From Microbacterium imperiale (lineage in GTDB: Bacteria > Actinomycetota > Actinomycetes > Actinomycetales > Microbacteriaceae): 64,000 nucleotides of DNA. Below, piece by piece: positions 19,972 through 28,044 of this stretch. The number at the start of each line of letters is the position of its first letter. Within the stretch, counting starts at the first letter, position 1. The notes beneath the pieces were generated by a model that saw nothing but the letters and a program-made list of their open reading frames with translations, was not told where the DNA came from and ran no database searches. The translations under genes were made by a program, and so were the position numbers. The stretch spans positions 2,294,001 through 2,358,000 of the forward strand of contig NZ_JAGIOK010000001.1 in assembly GCF_017876655.1 (NCBI RefSeq). The letters are read 5' to 3'.

Positions 19972-20478
19972 TCAGCGGACGAAGCGGACTTCCGTCAGCG
20001 TCTCGCCGAGGAACGGTTCGGTGTGCGTCGCACCGTCGAGCGTGAAGCCGTTGCGCTCGTAGAAGCGGTGCGCGCGCGGGTTGTCTTCGGCGACCCAGAG
20101 GTACACGCCTTCGTCCTTCTCGATCGCGGCGTCGAAGAGCCGCTGACCGATGCCGGTGCCGTGCCAGGCGTCGAGCAGGTAGATGAAGTACAGCTCGCGC
20201 ATGCGCGGTGCGTCGCGGTCACGCGCCGGTCCCGAGCCGACGAAGCCGACGATCTCGCCCCGTACGAGAGCCGCGTGCATGCGGAAGTCCTCGCCCTGCG
20301 CAGCCCAGTGCGTCCACAGCTCGGCCAGCCGTCGCGGCGAGACGCTCTGCAGCGCCGCCGTGCTGATGAGGTGGTCGTAGGTCTCGTGCCAGCAGGTGGC
20401 GTGCACGCGCCCGAGGGCTTCGGCGTCGACATCCCGCACCGGACGGACGACGATGTCGGTCTGCAGTTCGGCTTCCAT
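19972..20478 (-). CDS. GNAT family N-acetyltransferase
   Basis: This protein has 168 residues. GNAT motifs: VRPVRDVDAEALGRVH at the N-terminus, ELYFIYLLDAWHGTGIGQRLFDAA (acetyl-CoA pyrophosphate loop, Q/RxxGxG form) and NPRAHRFYERNGF at the C-terminus. The substrate is unknown. The start at 20478 is supported by a TAGAGT box 6 bases upstream. It is divergent from the thiamine operon. Confidence 0.9.
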   Translation of the reverse strand: MEAELQTDIVVRPVRDVDAEALGRVHATCWHETYDHLISTAALQSVSPRRLAELWTHWAAQGEDFRMHAALVRGEIVGFVGSGPARDRDAPRMRELYFIYLLDAWHGTGIGQRLFDAAIEKDEGVYLWVAEDNPRAHRFYERNGFTLDGATHTEPFLGETLTEVRFVR

Positions 20479-20484
20479 GGCCAG

Positions 20485-20490
20485 ACTCTA
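20485..20490 (-). promoter_or_regulatory. -10 box for the GNAT gene (leaderless)
   Basis: TAGAGT on the minus strand, 6-base spacer to ATG 20478. Confidence 0.55.
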
Positions 20491-20550
20491 CGCTCGGCCG
20501 ACGGTGACGTGAAATCCGCTCTCGACGCCGCGTGACGCCTGCTATGGTCG

Positions 20551-20632
20551 TTCCCCGACACGGGGTGCCCGCATCCGCGAGCTGAGATCAGACCCGTCGA
20601 ACCTGCTCCAGTGCAATGCTGGCGAAGGGATG
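20551..20632 (+). ncRNA. TPP riboswitch (THI element)
   Basis: The conserved THI blocks appear in order: CGGGGTGCCC, GCTGAGATCAGACCCGTCG, GAACCTG, then ATGCTGGCGAAGGGA. The pyrimidine-binding CTGAGA and the ACCCG/GAACCTG pyrophosphate-helix bases are intact. The 3' strand of helix P1 contains AAGGGA (20625-20630), which also serves as the thiM ribosome-binding site 7 bases before ATG 20638. TPP binding should therefore hide the ribosome site and repress translation, with no separate terminator needed. Confidence 0.95.
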
Positions 20633-20637
20633 TCGAA

Positions 20638-21483
20638 ATGCGCGATGTCGTGCCCACCGTCCGCGGCCCCGAGGATGCGCTGGCAGCGCTCCGGGATGCC
20701 GCTCCGCTCACCCACTGCGTGACCAACGCCGTCGTCACCGGCTTCACCGCGAACGTGCTGCTCGCTCTCGGAGCGAGTCCCGCGATGGTCGACATCGAGG
20801 GCGAAGCCGGCCTGTTCGCCGGCGTCGCCGACGGGGTGCTCGTGAACCTCGGCACGCCGAACCCCCAGCAGCAGGCGAGCGCGCGCGAGATCGTCGGCGC
20901 GACGCGGCGCTGGGTGCTCGACCCCGTCGCCGTCGGGGTGCTGCCCGTGCGCACGGCGCTCGCGGCCGAGCTCGTCGCTGCCGGTCCCGCGGTCATCCGG
21001 GGCAACGCCTCCGAGATCGCCGCGGTCGCGGGACGCGGCGCCGGCGGCCGCGGTGTCGACAGCACCGACGACCCCGACTCGGTCCACGAGGCCGCCGCCG
21101 AGCTGGCGCTGCGGTCGGGCGCCGTCGTCGCCGTGTCGGGGGCCGTCGACCTGATCACCGACGGCGTCCGCACCGTCCGCGTGCCGGGCGGTGACCCGCT
21201 GCTCACGCGCGTCACCGGCGGCGGGTGCTCGCTGGGAGCGACGATCGCCGCGTTCCTCGGCGTGGCCGAGCCCCTCTCGGCCGCCGTCGCCGGGTCGCTC
21301 GTGCACAAGCGGGCCGCGGAGGTCGCGGCATCCGTCTCGTCCGGCCCGGGATCCTTCGCGGCGGCCTTTCTCGACGCGCTCGCCGGTCTGCGGCCCGACG
21401 GGCTCGATGCGACGCGCTTGATCGAGTCCGAGCGCGGGGCCGCCGTGCCCGCGGCAGCCGCTGCGGCGGGAGACGCGCGGTGA
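20638..21483 (+). CDS. thiM: Hydroxyethylthiazole kinase
   Basis: This protein has 281 residues. It phosphorylates 4-methyl-5-(2-hydroxyethyl)thiazole for thiamine salvage. Visible motifs: [20 protein letters not shown] (substrate site), [25 protein letters not shown] and the active-site [16 protein letters not shown] with catalytic Cys. It is directly under the TPP riboswitch. Its stop overlaps the thiE GTG by 4 bases. Confidence 0.96.
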   Translation: MRDVVPTVRGPEDALAALRDAAPLTHCVTNAVVTGFTANVLLALGASPAMVDIEGEAGLFAGVADGVLVNLGTPNPQQQASAREIVGATRRWVLDPVAVGVLPVRTALAAELVAAGPAVIRGNASEIAAVAGRGAGGRGVDSTDDPDSVHEAAAELALRSGAVVAVSGAVDLITDGVRTVRVPGGDPLLTRVTGGGCSLGATIAAFLGVAEPLSAAVAGSLVHKRAAEVAASVSSGPGSFAAAFLDALAGLRPDGLDATRLIESERGAAVPAAAAAAGDAR

Positions 21484-22139
21484 CCCGCGGGGTCGACCTC
21501 GCGCTGCACCTCGTCACCGACGACCGCCTGCCGATCGACGCCCTGCCGTCGGTCGTCGACGCGGCCGTCGCGGGCGGGGTCACGGTCGTCCAGCTGAGGG
21601 ACAAGCGCGTCGACGCCGCCGAGCTCATCCGCCGCGCATGCCTGCTTTCGAGCGTCATCGCGGGACGGGTGCCGTTGCTGATCGACGACCGCGTCGACGT
21701 CGCGCTCGCTGCTCGCGACGCGGGGGCGGTGGTCGACGGCGTGCACCTCGGCCAGGCCGACATCCCGCCGGTCACCGCTCGGCGCCTGCTGGGCGCCGAC
21801 GCGGTCATCGGCTGGACCGCGCACACGCCGGCCCACCTGCGTGCCGCGGGCGAGCTGCCCGCGGGAACCCTCGACTACCTCGGGGTCGGGGTGATCCGGC
21901 CGACGGCGACGAAGGCGAACCACCCGCCCGCCCTGGGCATCGACGGATTCGCGGAGCTCGCCCGCGTCGCACCGCTGCCGTGCGTCGCGATCGGCGGCGT
22001 GCGCCCCGACGACGTGGCGCCGTTGCGTCGCGCCGGTGCCGCCGGCGTCGCTGTCGTGTCGGCGATCTGCGCGGCCGACGATCCCGGGGCAGCTGCGCGC
22101 TCGTTCGCTCGCGACGCCGATGCGAAGGCCGGGCGATGA
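21480..22139 (+). CDS. thiE: Thiamine-phosphate synthase
   Basis: This protein has 219 residues. It couples HMP-pyrophosphate with thiazole phosphate to give thiamine phosphate. Motifs: [24 protein letters not shown] (phosphate and Mg binding), [42 protein letters not shown], and [16 protein letters not shown]. The GTG start sits in a GTGA overlap with thiM; the stop overlaps the thiD start by 4 bases, so the three genes are translationally coupled. Confidence 0.96.
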   Translation: MTRGVDLALHLVTDDRLPIDALPSVVDAAVAGGVTVVQLRDKRVDAAELIRRACLLSSVIAGRVPLLIDDRVDVALAARDAGAVVDGVHLGQADIPPVTARRLLGADAVIGWTAHTPAHLRAAGELPAGTLDYLGVGVIRPTATKANHPPALGIDGFAELARVAPLPCVAIGGVRPDDVAPLRRAGAAGVAVVSAICAADDPGAAARSFARDADAKAGR

Positions 22140-23653
22140 ACGGCGGCGAAGGAGGCGTCCGCGTGCTCAGCATCGCCGGCACCGACCCCACGGGCGGGGC
22201 CGGCATCCAGGCCGATCTGAAGACGATCGCGGCGTTCGGGGGCTACGGCATGGCCGTCGTGACCGCGCTCGTCGCGCAGAACACGCTCGGCGTGCGCTCC
22301 GTGAACGTTCCCCCCGCCGCGTTCCTGCGCGACCAGCTCGACGCCGTCGGCGACGACGTGCAGATCGACGCGATCAAGATCGGGATGCTGCACTCCGAGC
22401 CGCTCATCGCGGTCGTCGACGCCTGGCTGGCGCAGCGCTCGGGCGACGTCGTGGTGCTCGACCCGGTCATGGTCGCCACGAGCGGCGACCGGCTGCTGGA
22501 CGCCGCCGCCGAGGATGCCGTGCGGGCGCTGTGCCGCCGGGCCGATCTCGTGACCCCGAACCTGCCGGAGCTGGCGGTGCTCGTCGACGAACCCGTCGCG
22601 ACGTCGTGGGATACCGCTGTCGATCAGGCGCGACGTCTCGCGGCGGCATCCGGCGCGGCCGTGCTCGTGAAGGGCGGGCATCTCGCCGGCGATGCCTGCC
22701 CCGACGCCATCGTCACGGCGAGCGGAGTCGTCGCGCAGCTCGACGGTGCGCGCGTGGCCTCGACGAACACGCACGGCACCGGATGCTCGCTGTCGTCGGC
22801 GATGGCGACGCTCCGCGCCGACGGGTGGGACTGGGCCGATGCCCTCGCCCGCGCGAAGGTCTGGCTCGCCGGAGCCATCGCCGCCGGCGCGGCGCTCGAG
22901 GTCGGGCGCGGCAACGGACCCATCGACCATCTGCACGAGCTGCGGCCCCGGCTGGCAGGCCCGCCCGCCGCCCCGCGCCCCGCCGGGTGGACCGAGACGG
23001 CATGGACGGATGCCGCGCCGGTGCGGGCAGCCGTCGACGCGTGCGCGCTCGTCGACGGTCTGCGCACGGGCGACCTCGATCGGCGGGTGTTCGCGTGGTA
23101 CCTGGGGCAGGACGCGCTGTACCTCGGCGAGTACGCGCGGGTGCTCGCTCGCGCCAGTGCCCTCGCGCCGCGACCGGAGGAACAGGTGTTCTGGGCCGAG
23201 GCCGCGGCATCCGCCATCGCCGTCGAGGCCGAGTTGCACCGCTCGCACGCCGGTGAGAGCGAGCCGGATGCCGCAGCCACGACCCTCGCGTACACCGATC
23301 ACCTGCACGCCGCGTCGGTGCGCGGTTCGTACGGCGAGCTCGCCGCGGCGCTGCTGCCCTGCTTCTGGCTCTACGCCGATCTCGGCGACCGGTTCGCGGA
23401 AGCGAACCACGACGCGCACCCGTACCGCGACTGGCTCGCCACGTACGCCGATCCCGCGTTCGCGGCCTCGACGCGGCGCGCGATCGAGCTGGTCGAACGC
23501 GCCGCCGCCGAGGCGTCGCCGACCGAGCGGGAGCGCATGGGCGTGGCCTTCGCGCGCTCGATGGCGCACGAGCTCGCGTTCTTCGAGGCGCCCGTGCACG
23601 CGCAGGCCGCCGACGCCGACGCCCGGGGAGGTCGCGCACGGGGCCTAGCATGA
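22136..23653 (+). CDS. thiD: HMP/HMP-phosphate kinase fused to aminopyrimidine aminohydrolase
   Basis: This protein has 505 residues and two parts. ThiD (about 1-275) phosphorylates hydroxymethylpyrimidine twice: IAGTDPTGGAGIQADLKT, KIGMLHSEP, DPVMVATSGDRLL, TPNLPE and the active-site NTHGTGCSLSSA. TenA (about 290-495) hydrolyses aminopyrimidines from degraded thiamine: WYLGQDALYLGEYARVLA, the Cys in LLPCFWLYADLG, and the terminal Glu in HELAFFEAP. Both active sites look intact. Together with thiM and thiE, and with no thiC or thiG here, the operon is a complete salvage route from thiamine breakdown products. Confidence 0.95.
   Translation: MNGGEGGVRVLSIAGTDPTGGAGIQADLKTIAAFGGYGMAVVTALVAQNTLGVRSVNVPPAAFLRDQLDAVGDDVQIDAIKIGMLHSEPLIAVVDAWLAQRSGDVVVLDPVMVATSGDRLLDAAAEDAVRALCRRADLVTPNLPELAVLVDEPVATSWDTAVDQARRLAAASGAAVLVKGGHLAGDACPDAIVTASGVVAQLDGARVASTNTHGTGCSLSSAMATLRADGWDWADALARAKVWLAGAIAAGAALEVGRGNGPIDHLHELRPRLAGPPAAPRPAGWTETAWTDAAPVRAAVDACALVDGLRTGDLDRRVFAWYLGQDALYLGEYARVLARASALAPRPEEQVFWAEAAASAIAVEAELHRSHAGESEPDAAATTLAYTDHLHAASVRGSYGELAAALLPCFWLYADLGDRFAEANHDAHPYRDWLATYADPAFAASTRRAIELVERAAAEASPTERERMGVAFARSMAHELAFFEAPVHAQAADADARGGRARGLA
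23646..23651 (+). promoter_or_regulatory. -10 box for the LacI regulator (leaderless)
   Basis: TAGCAT, overlapping the stop codon region of thiD-tenA, with a 6-base spacer to ATG 23658. It separates the regulator transcript from the thiamine operon although the genes are 4 bases apart. Confidence 0.55.
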
Positions 23654-23657
23654 GCAC

Positions 23658-24707
23658 ATGCCGAAGGACAGACCCGGCCGAGCCACCATGAAGGATGTCG
23701 CCGCGCTGGCGGGGGTCTCGGCGAAGACGGTCTCGAACGTCCTGACCGGCAGCGCGGTCGTTCGGCCCGAGACGCAGGAACGGGTCGAGGCCGCCATGCG
23801 CGAGCTCGACTTCGTTCCCAATCTCAGCGCTCGCGGGTTGCGCAACGGGCGCTCGGGGGTCATCGCGATCGCCCTGCCCGACCTCGCGACGTCATTCTCG
23901 GCCGAGATGCTGCACCACCTCGTGAACGCGGCGCACCAGCGCGGCTACGCCGTGCAGGTCGAAGAAACCGCACTGGCCCCCGAACGTGAGCGCGACCTCG
24001 TCTCTCGCGCCCGGGCTCACCTCGTCGACGGCCTGGTGCTGAATCCGATCCGCATCGAGGACAGCGTCATCGATCGCGACGAACGGCTTCCGCCGATCGT
24101 GCTCATCGGCGAGGTCGAGCAGCACGTCACCGACCGCGTGCTCATCGACAGCCCGGGCGGCGCGCGTGACGCCGTGGCGCACCTCATCGAGCGCGGGGCG
24201 CGTCGCATCGCCGCGATCGGCGGCGACGAGCGAGCGGATCGTGCGACCGCGACGAGCCGGCTGCGACTGGCCGGGATGCGCGAAGCGATCGCGGCCGCCG
24301 GTCTCGCGCACGATCCGCGGCGCGAGGTCAACGTGCTGCCCTGGAATGCGGAAGCCGGTGCGACCGGGGTACGGACGCTGCTCGAACGGGGCGTGGAGTT
24401 CGACGCGCTGCTCTGCTTCACCGATTCGATCGCGATCGGCGCGCTGCACGCGCTCGCCGCTGCCGGCCTCCGCGTGCCCGAAGACGTGCTGGTGTGCGGT
24501 TTCGACGACATCGAGCAGGCGCGCTACACCACCCCCGAGCTGTCGACCGTCTCGTTCGACCGCGCGGAGTTCGCCCGCGCCACGATCGCTCTGCTGGAGG
24601 AGCGGATGACGGCGCCCTCGGCGCCGATCCGCGCCGTGGCGATCCCGCACCGCGTCGTCGCCCGCACGAGCACCGCTTCCGCTCCGGGTGGTGCCGCCGT
24701 CCCGTGA
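23658..24707 (+). CDS. LacI family transcriptional regulator of the arabinoside cluster
   Basis: This protein has 349 residues. The helix-turn-helix MKDVAALAGVSAKTVSNVL (about 12-30) and hinge NLSARGLRNGRSGVIAI are typical. A periplasmic-binding-like effector domain follows, with FDALLCFTDSIAIGALHAL and VCGFDDIEQARYTTPELSTV. The palindrome at 24744-24757 between this gene and the ABC transporter genes is its likely operator. The effector is probably arabinose or an arabino-oligosaccharide, inferred from the GH51 gene downstream. Confidence 0.92.
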   Translation: MPKDRPGRATMKDVAALAGVSAKTVSNVLTGSAVVRPETQERVEAAMRELDFVPNLSARGLRNGRSGVIAIALPDLATSFSAEMLHHLVNAAHQRGYAVQVEETALAPERERDLVSRARAHLVDGLVLNPIRIEDSVIDRDERLPPIVLIGEVEQHVTDRVLIDSPGGARDAVAHLIERGARRIAAIGGDERADRATATSRLRLAGMREAIAAAGLAHDPRREVNVLPWNAEAGATGVRTLLERGVEFDALLCFTDSIAIGALHALAAAGLRVPEDVLVCGFDDIEQARYTTPELSTVSFDRAEFARATIALLEERMTAPSAPIRAVAIPHRVVARTSTASAPGGAAVP

Positions 24708-24743
24708 GTCCGCCGCGTGCCGCGACCCCCCTTGCGGCAGCCA

Positions 24744-24757
24744 TTACATCGATGTAA
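24744..24757. promoter_or_regulatory. LacI operator upstream of the sugar ABC transporter
   Basis: A perfect 14-bp palindrome TTACATCGATGTAA with the central CG typical of LacI-family sites. It stands out as AT-rich in its setting. It lies 39 bases before the binding-protein ATG. Confidence 0.85.
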
Positions 24758-24795
24758 AAGTAGAGGAGTCCCTGTACGTCACGAAGGAGTGACCG

Positions 24796-26127
24796 ATGGC
24801 CCCACCACTCGAACTCAGCAGACGCCGGTTCCTGACAGGTGCCGCAGCTCTCGCCGGTACCGCGTTCCTGGCCTCGTGCGCCGGACTGCCCGGCGGCACC
24901 AGTGCCCGGACGCTTCAGTTCTGGCACCTCTTGTCGGGCGCCGACGGCGTCACGATGTCCGGACTGATCGACGGCGTGAACGCCGCGCAGTCCGACTATC
25001 GCGTCCGCCCGACCGTGCTCGCCTGGGGCGAGCCCTACTACACGAAGCTCGCGATGGCCGCGGCGGGCGGACGAGCCCCCGACGTCTCGATCATGCACGC
25101 CTCGCGCGTGGTCGGGTACGCCCCGGGAGGCCTGCTCGACACGTGGGACACCGCGCGGCTCGCCGAGCTCGGCGTCGACAGCAGCACCTTCACCGAGGCG
25201 ATCTGGCGCAAGGGCTTCATCGGCGACGACCTGTACAGCGTCGCGCTCGACGCGCACCCCTTCATCCTCATGTACAACACCGACATCTGCGACGCGGCCG
25301 GCGTGCTCGACAGCGACGGCAAGCTGCGGCCGGTGACCTCGCCCGAGGAGTTCCTCGAGATGGCGCGGGCCGTCGCGGGTGCCTCGGAATCTCACGGCCT
25401 GTCGTACGGCTACCTCGGCGACGGCGCGCAGATGTGGCGCCTGTTCTACACGCTCTACACGCAGCACGGCCTCGAGATGGGGCTGCCGCAGGGCGGTCCG
25501 GCCGAGATCGACGAAGACGCCGCGCTCGCGTCGCTCGGCTTCATGCAGCAGCTGCTCGACGACGAGATCGCCTCGCGCAGCGCCGACTACCAGAGCGCGA
25601 TCGCCGAGTTCGCCACCGGCCGCAGCGGGCTGTTCCTCACGGGCGTGTGGGAGCTGCGCTCGATGCAGCAGCAGAACCTCCCGATCGACGCGACCATCAT
25701 CCCGACGCTGTTCGGCACGCCGTCGGTGTACGCCGACTCGCACTCGTTCACCCTGCCCCACCAGAGCGCCCCCGACGAGGCCACGCGCGACCTCGTGTAC
25801 CGCTTCGTCGCCGACATCCTGAAGGGCTCGTTCGACTGGGCCGGCGCCGGGCACATCCCCGCCTACCTGCCGGTCACGCAGTCGTCGGCCTACGCCGACC
25901 TGCTGCCGCAGGCCAACTATGCCGAGGCGGCCGAACTCGTCCGGTACGACCCGCCCGCCTGGTTCACCGGCTCGGGCTCGCGGTTCCAGGCCGACTTCGG
26001 CGCCGCCGTGCAGAACGTGCTGCTGCGCGGCGCCGACCCCGCCGAGGCGATCACCCGCTTCCGGGCGCGCATCGACCAGCAGCTGCGCACCCCGAACCCG
26101 GCCGACCCGGAAGGAGCGGGAGCATGA
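24796..26127 (+). CDS. ABC transporter sugar-binding lipoprotein (Tat-type signal)
   Basis: This protein has 443 residues. The N-terminus has a twin-arginine motif (SRRRFLTG) and a lipobox (FLASC, Cys at about residue 32), so it is probably exported folded and lipid-anchored. The mature part is a family 1 solute-binding protein: LQFWHLLSGADG, FTEAIWRKGF, NTDICDAAGV, FATGRSGLFLTGVWEL. GAAGGAG is the ribosome site, 6-7 bases from the ATG. Overlaps the first permease by 4 bases. Expected ligand: arabino-oligosaccharides, by context. Confidence 0.92.
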   Translation: MAPPLELSRRRFLTGAAALAGTAFLASCAGLPGGTSARTLQFWHLLSGADGVTMSGLIDGVNAAQSDYRVRPTVLAWGEPYYTKLAMAAAGGRAPDVSIMHASRVVGYAPGGLLDTWDTARLAELGVDSSTFTEAIWRKGFIGDDLYSVALDAHPFILMYNTDICDAAGVLDSDGKLRPVTSPEEFLEMARAVAGASESHGLSYGYLGDGAQMWRLFYTLYTQHGLEMGLPQGGPAEIDEDAALASLGFMQQLLDDEIASRSADYQSAIAEFATGRSGLFLTGVWELRSMQQQNLPIDATIIPTLFGTPSVYADSHSFTLPHQSAPDEATRDLVYRFVADILKGSFDWAGAGHIPAYLPVTQSSAYADLLPQANYAEAAELVRYDPPAWFTGSGSRFQADFGAAVQNVLLRGADPAEAITRFRARIDQQLRTPNPADPEGAGA

Positions 26128-27098
26128 CCCTCGACACCGGATCCGGCCGCGCCGGCATCGCCGACAGCGCCGCGACGCGCACGATCGTCACCGGCCGTCG
26201 CGGCGGCGCCTCGCGTCGGCACGTCGGCGACCGCGGCGAGCAGCGCATCGCGTGGCTGTTCCTCGCCCCGTTCCTCGTGGCCTTCGCGCTCTTCCTCGTG
26301 TGGCCCCTGCTGCACGGGCTCTACCTGAGCTTCACGGATCAGTCGCTGACCGGCGCCGGCGGCTCCTTCGTCGGCATCACGAACTACATCGAGGCGCTGG
26401 GCGACCCCGTGATGTGGCGCTCGCTCGGCAACACGGCCTGGTTCACAGTGCTCTCGACCATCCCGCTCGTCCTGCTCGCGCTCATCATGGCGCTGCTCGT
26501 GCAGCGGGGACTGCCCGGACAGTGGCTGTGGCGCCTGTCGTTCTTCATGCCCTACCTGCTGGCCTCCACCGTCATCTCGCAGATCTGGGTGTGGATCTTC
26601 AACCCGCAGATCGGTGCCGCCAACGGCATCCTCGAAGCGTTCGGCCTCGAACCGATCGCGTGGCTGCAGAACCCGGACACCAACATGCTCGCGATCGTCA
26701 TCGCGACGGTCTGGTGGACGGTGGGCTTCAACTTCCTGCTGTACCTCGCGGCCCTGCAGAACATCCCCGAGAGGCAGTACGAGGCGGCATCCATCGACGG
26801 GGCGGGGGAGTGGCGCAAGCTCTTCTCGATCACGATCCCGCAGCTCGGACCGATCACGGTGCTCATCGTGATCCTGCAGGTCCTCGCCTCGCTGAAGCTG
26901 TTCGACCAGGCGTACCAGATGCTCGGCGGCATCGCGAGCGAGACGACCCGCTCGATCGTCCAGTACATCTACGAGTCCGGCTTCGTCGGATACCGCTTCG
27001 GCTACTCCGCCGCCATCTCGTACGTCTTCTTCGCGGTGATCGTCGTCATCGGCGTCATCCAAGCCCTCGTCACCCGCCGCCGGAAGGAGCACTCATGA
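26124..27098 (+). CDS. Sugar ABC transporter permease, MalF/UgpA type
   Basis: This protein has 324 residues. Six membrane helices follow a 45-residue charged N-terminus. The EAA loop for the ATPase reads EAASIDGAGEWRKLFSITIPQLGP. It pairs with the next gene to form the membrane channel. No ATPase gene is in the cluster; a shared MsiK-like ATPase elsewhere would be needed. Overlaps both neighbours by 4 bases. Confidence 0.94.
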   Translation: MTLDTGSGRAGIADSAATRTIVTGRRGGASRRHVGDRGEQRIAWLFLAPFLVAFALFLVWPLLHGLYLSFTDQSLTGAGGSFVGITNYIEALGDPVMWRSLGNTAWFTVLSTIPLVLLALIMALLVQRGLPGQWLWRLSFFMPYLLASTVISQIWVWIFNPQIGAANGILEAFGLEPIAWLQNPDTNMLAIVIATVWWTVGFNFLLYLAALQNIPERQYEAASIDGAGEWRKLFSITIPQLGPITVLIVILQVLASLKLFDQAYQMLGGIASETTRSIVQYIYESGFVGYRFGYSAAISYVFFAVIVVIGVIQALVTRRRKEHS

Positions 27099-28003
27099 GC
27101 GCCACCGCCACCGCCACCCGCTCCGTCGTCGCACCGGGGGTCCCGTCCGACTCGCGCGCCCGTAAGCCCGGGCAGCGCCGCTTCGGCCCGCTGAACATCG
27201 CCGCCTTCATCGCTCTCGCGCTGATGGCCGTCGGCTGGCTGCTCCCGTTCCTGTGGGCCGTCGCGACCGCGTTCAAGACCGAGACGGATGCCGCCTCGGG
27301 TGCCGGCGGCTGGGTCGGCGAGAGCGGCCCGACGACCGAGGCCTTCACCTCGATCCTGTCGCAGGGCAACGTCTGGATCTGGGCGGGCAACAGCCTGTGG
27401 ACCTCGGCTGCCATCACCCTGATCACCCTCGCGATCTCGGCCGTCGCCGCGTACGCGTTCTCGCGGCTGGACTTCCGCGGCAAGAAGCTGCTCTACGGCG
27501 CGGTCATCGCCTCGATCGTCATCCCGCCGCAGGTGCTGATCATTCCCCTGTTCTACGAGATGCTCGCCTTCAACCTCGTCGACACCCCGTGGGGCCTGAT
27601 CCTGCCGCAGGTGGTCGCGCCGGCGATGGTGTTCATCCTGAAGAAGTTCTTCGACCAGGTGCCGATCGAGCTCGAGGATGCCGCACGCGTCGACGGAGCC
27701 GGACGCTTCCGGGTGTTCTGGTCGATCGTGCTGCCGCTGTCGCGTCCGATCCTCGGCGCCGTCGCGATCTTCGTCTTCATCACCGCCTGGAACAACTTCC
27801 TCTGGCCGTTCCTCATCATCAACGACACGACCCTCATGACGCTTCCGGTCGGCCTCCAGACCGTCATCAGCGCCTACGGCGTGCAGTACGCCCAGGTCAT
27901 GGCCCAGGCCGTGCTGGCGTCGCTGCCGCTGATCATCGTGTTCCTGATCTTCCAGAAGCAGATCGTCCGCGGCGTCGCGACGACCGGCTTCGGCGGTCAG
28001 TGA
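27095..28003 (+). CDS. Sugar ABC transporter permease, MalG/UgpE type
   Basis: This protein has 302 residues with six helices. The EAA loop is EDAARVDGAGRFRVFWSIVLPLSRP. The C-terminus ends in IVRGVATTGFGGQ, typical for the MalG branch. It is the partner of the preceding permease. The arabinofuranosidase gene follows after 41 bases. Confidence 0.94.
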   Translation: MSATATATRSVVAPGVPSDSRARKPGQRRFGPLNIAAFIALALMAVGWLLPFLWAVATAFKTETDAASGAGGWVGESGPTTEAFTSILSQGNVWIWAGNSLWTSAAITLITLAISAVAAYAFSRLDFRGKKLLYGAVIASIVIPPQVLIIPLFYEMLAFNLVDTPWGLILPQVVAPAMVFILKKFFDQVPIELEDAARVDGAGRFRVFWSIVLPLSRPILGAVAIFVFITAWNNFLWPFLIINDTTLMTLPVGLQTVISAYGVQYAQVMAQAVLASLPLIIVFLIFQKQIVRGVATTGFGGQ

Positions 28004-28044
28004 CCGGCCTCCTCGTCCCCGCACCCCGAAAGAACAGGAGCATC

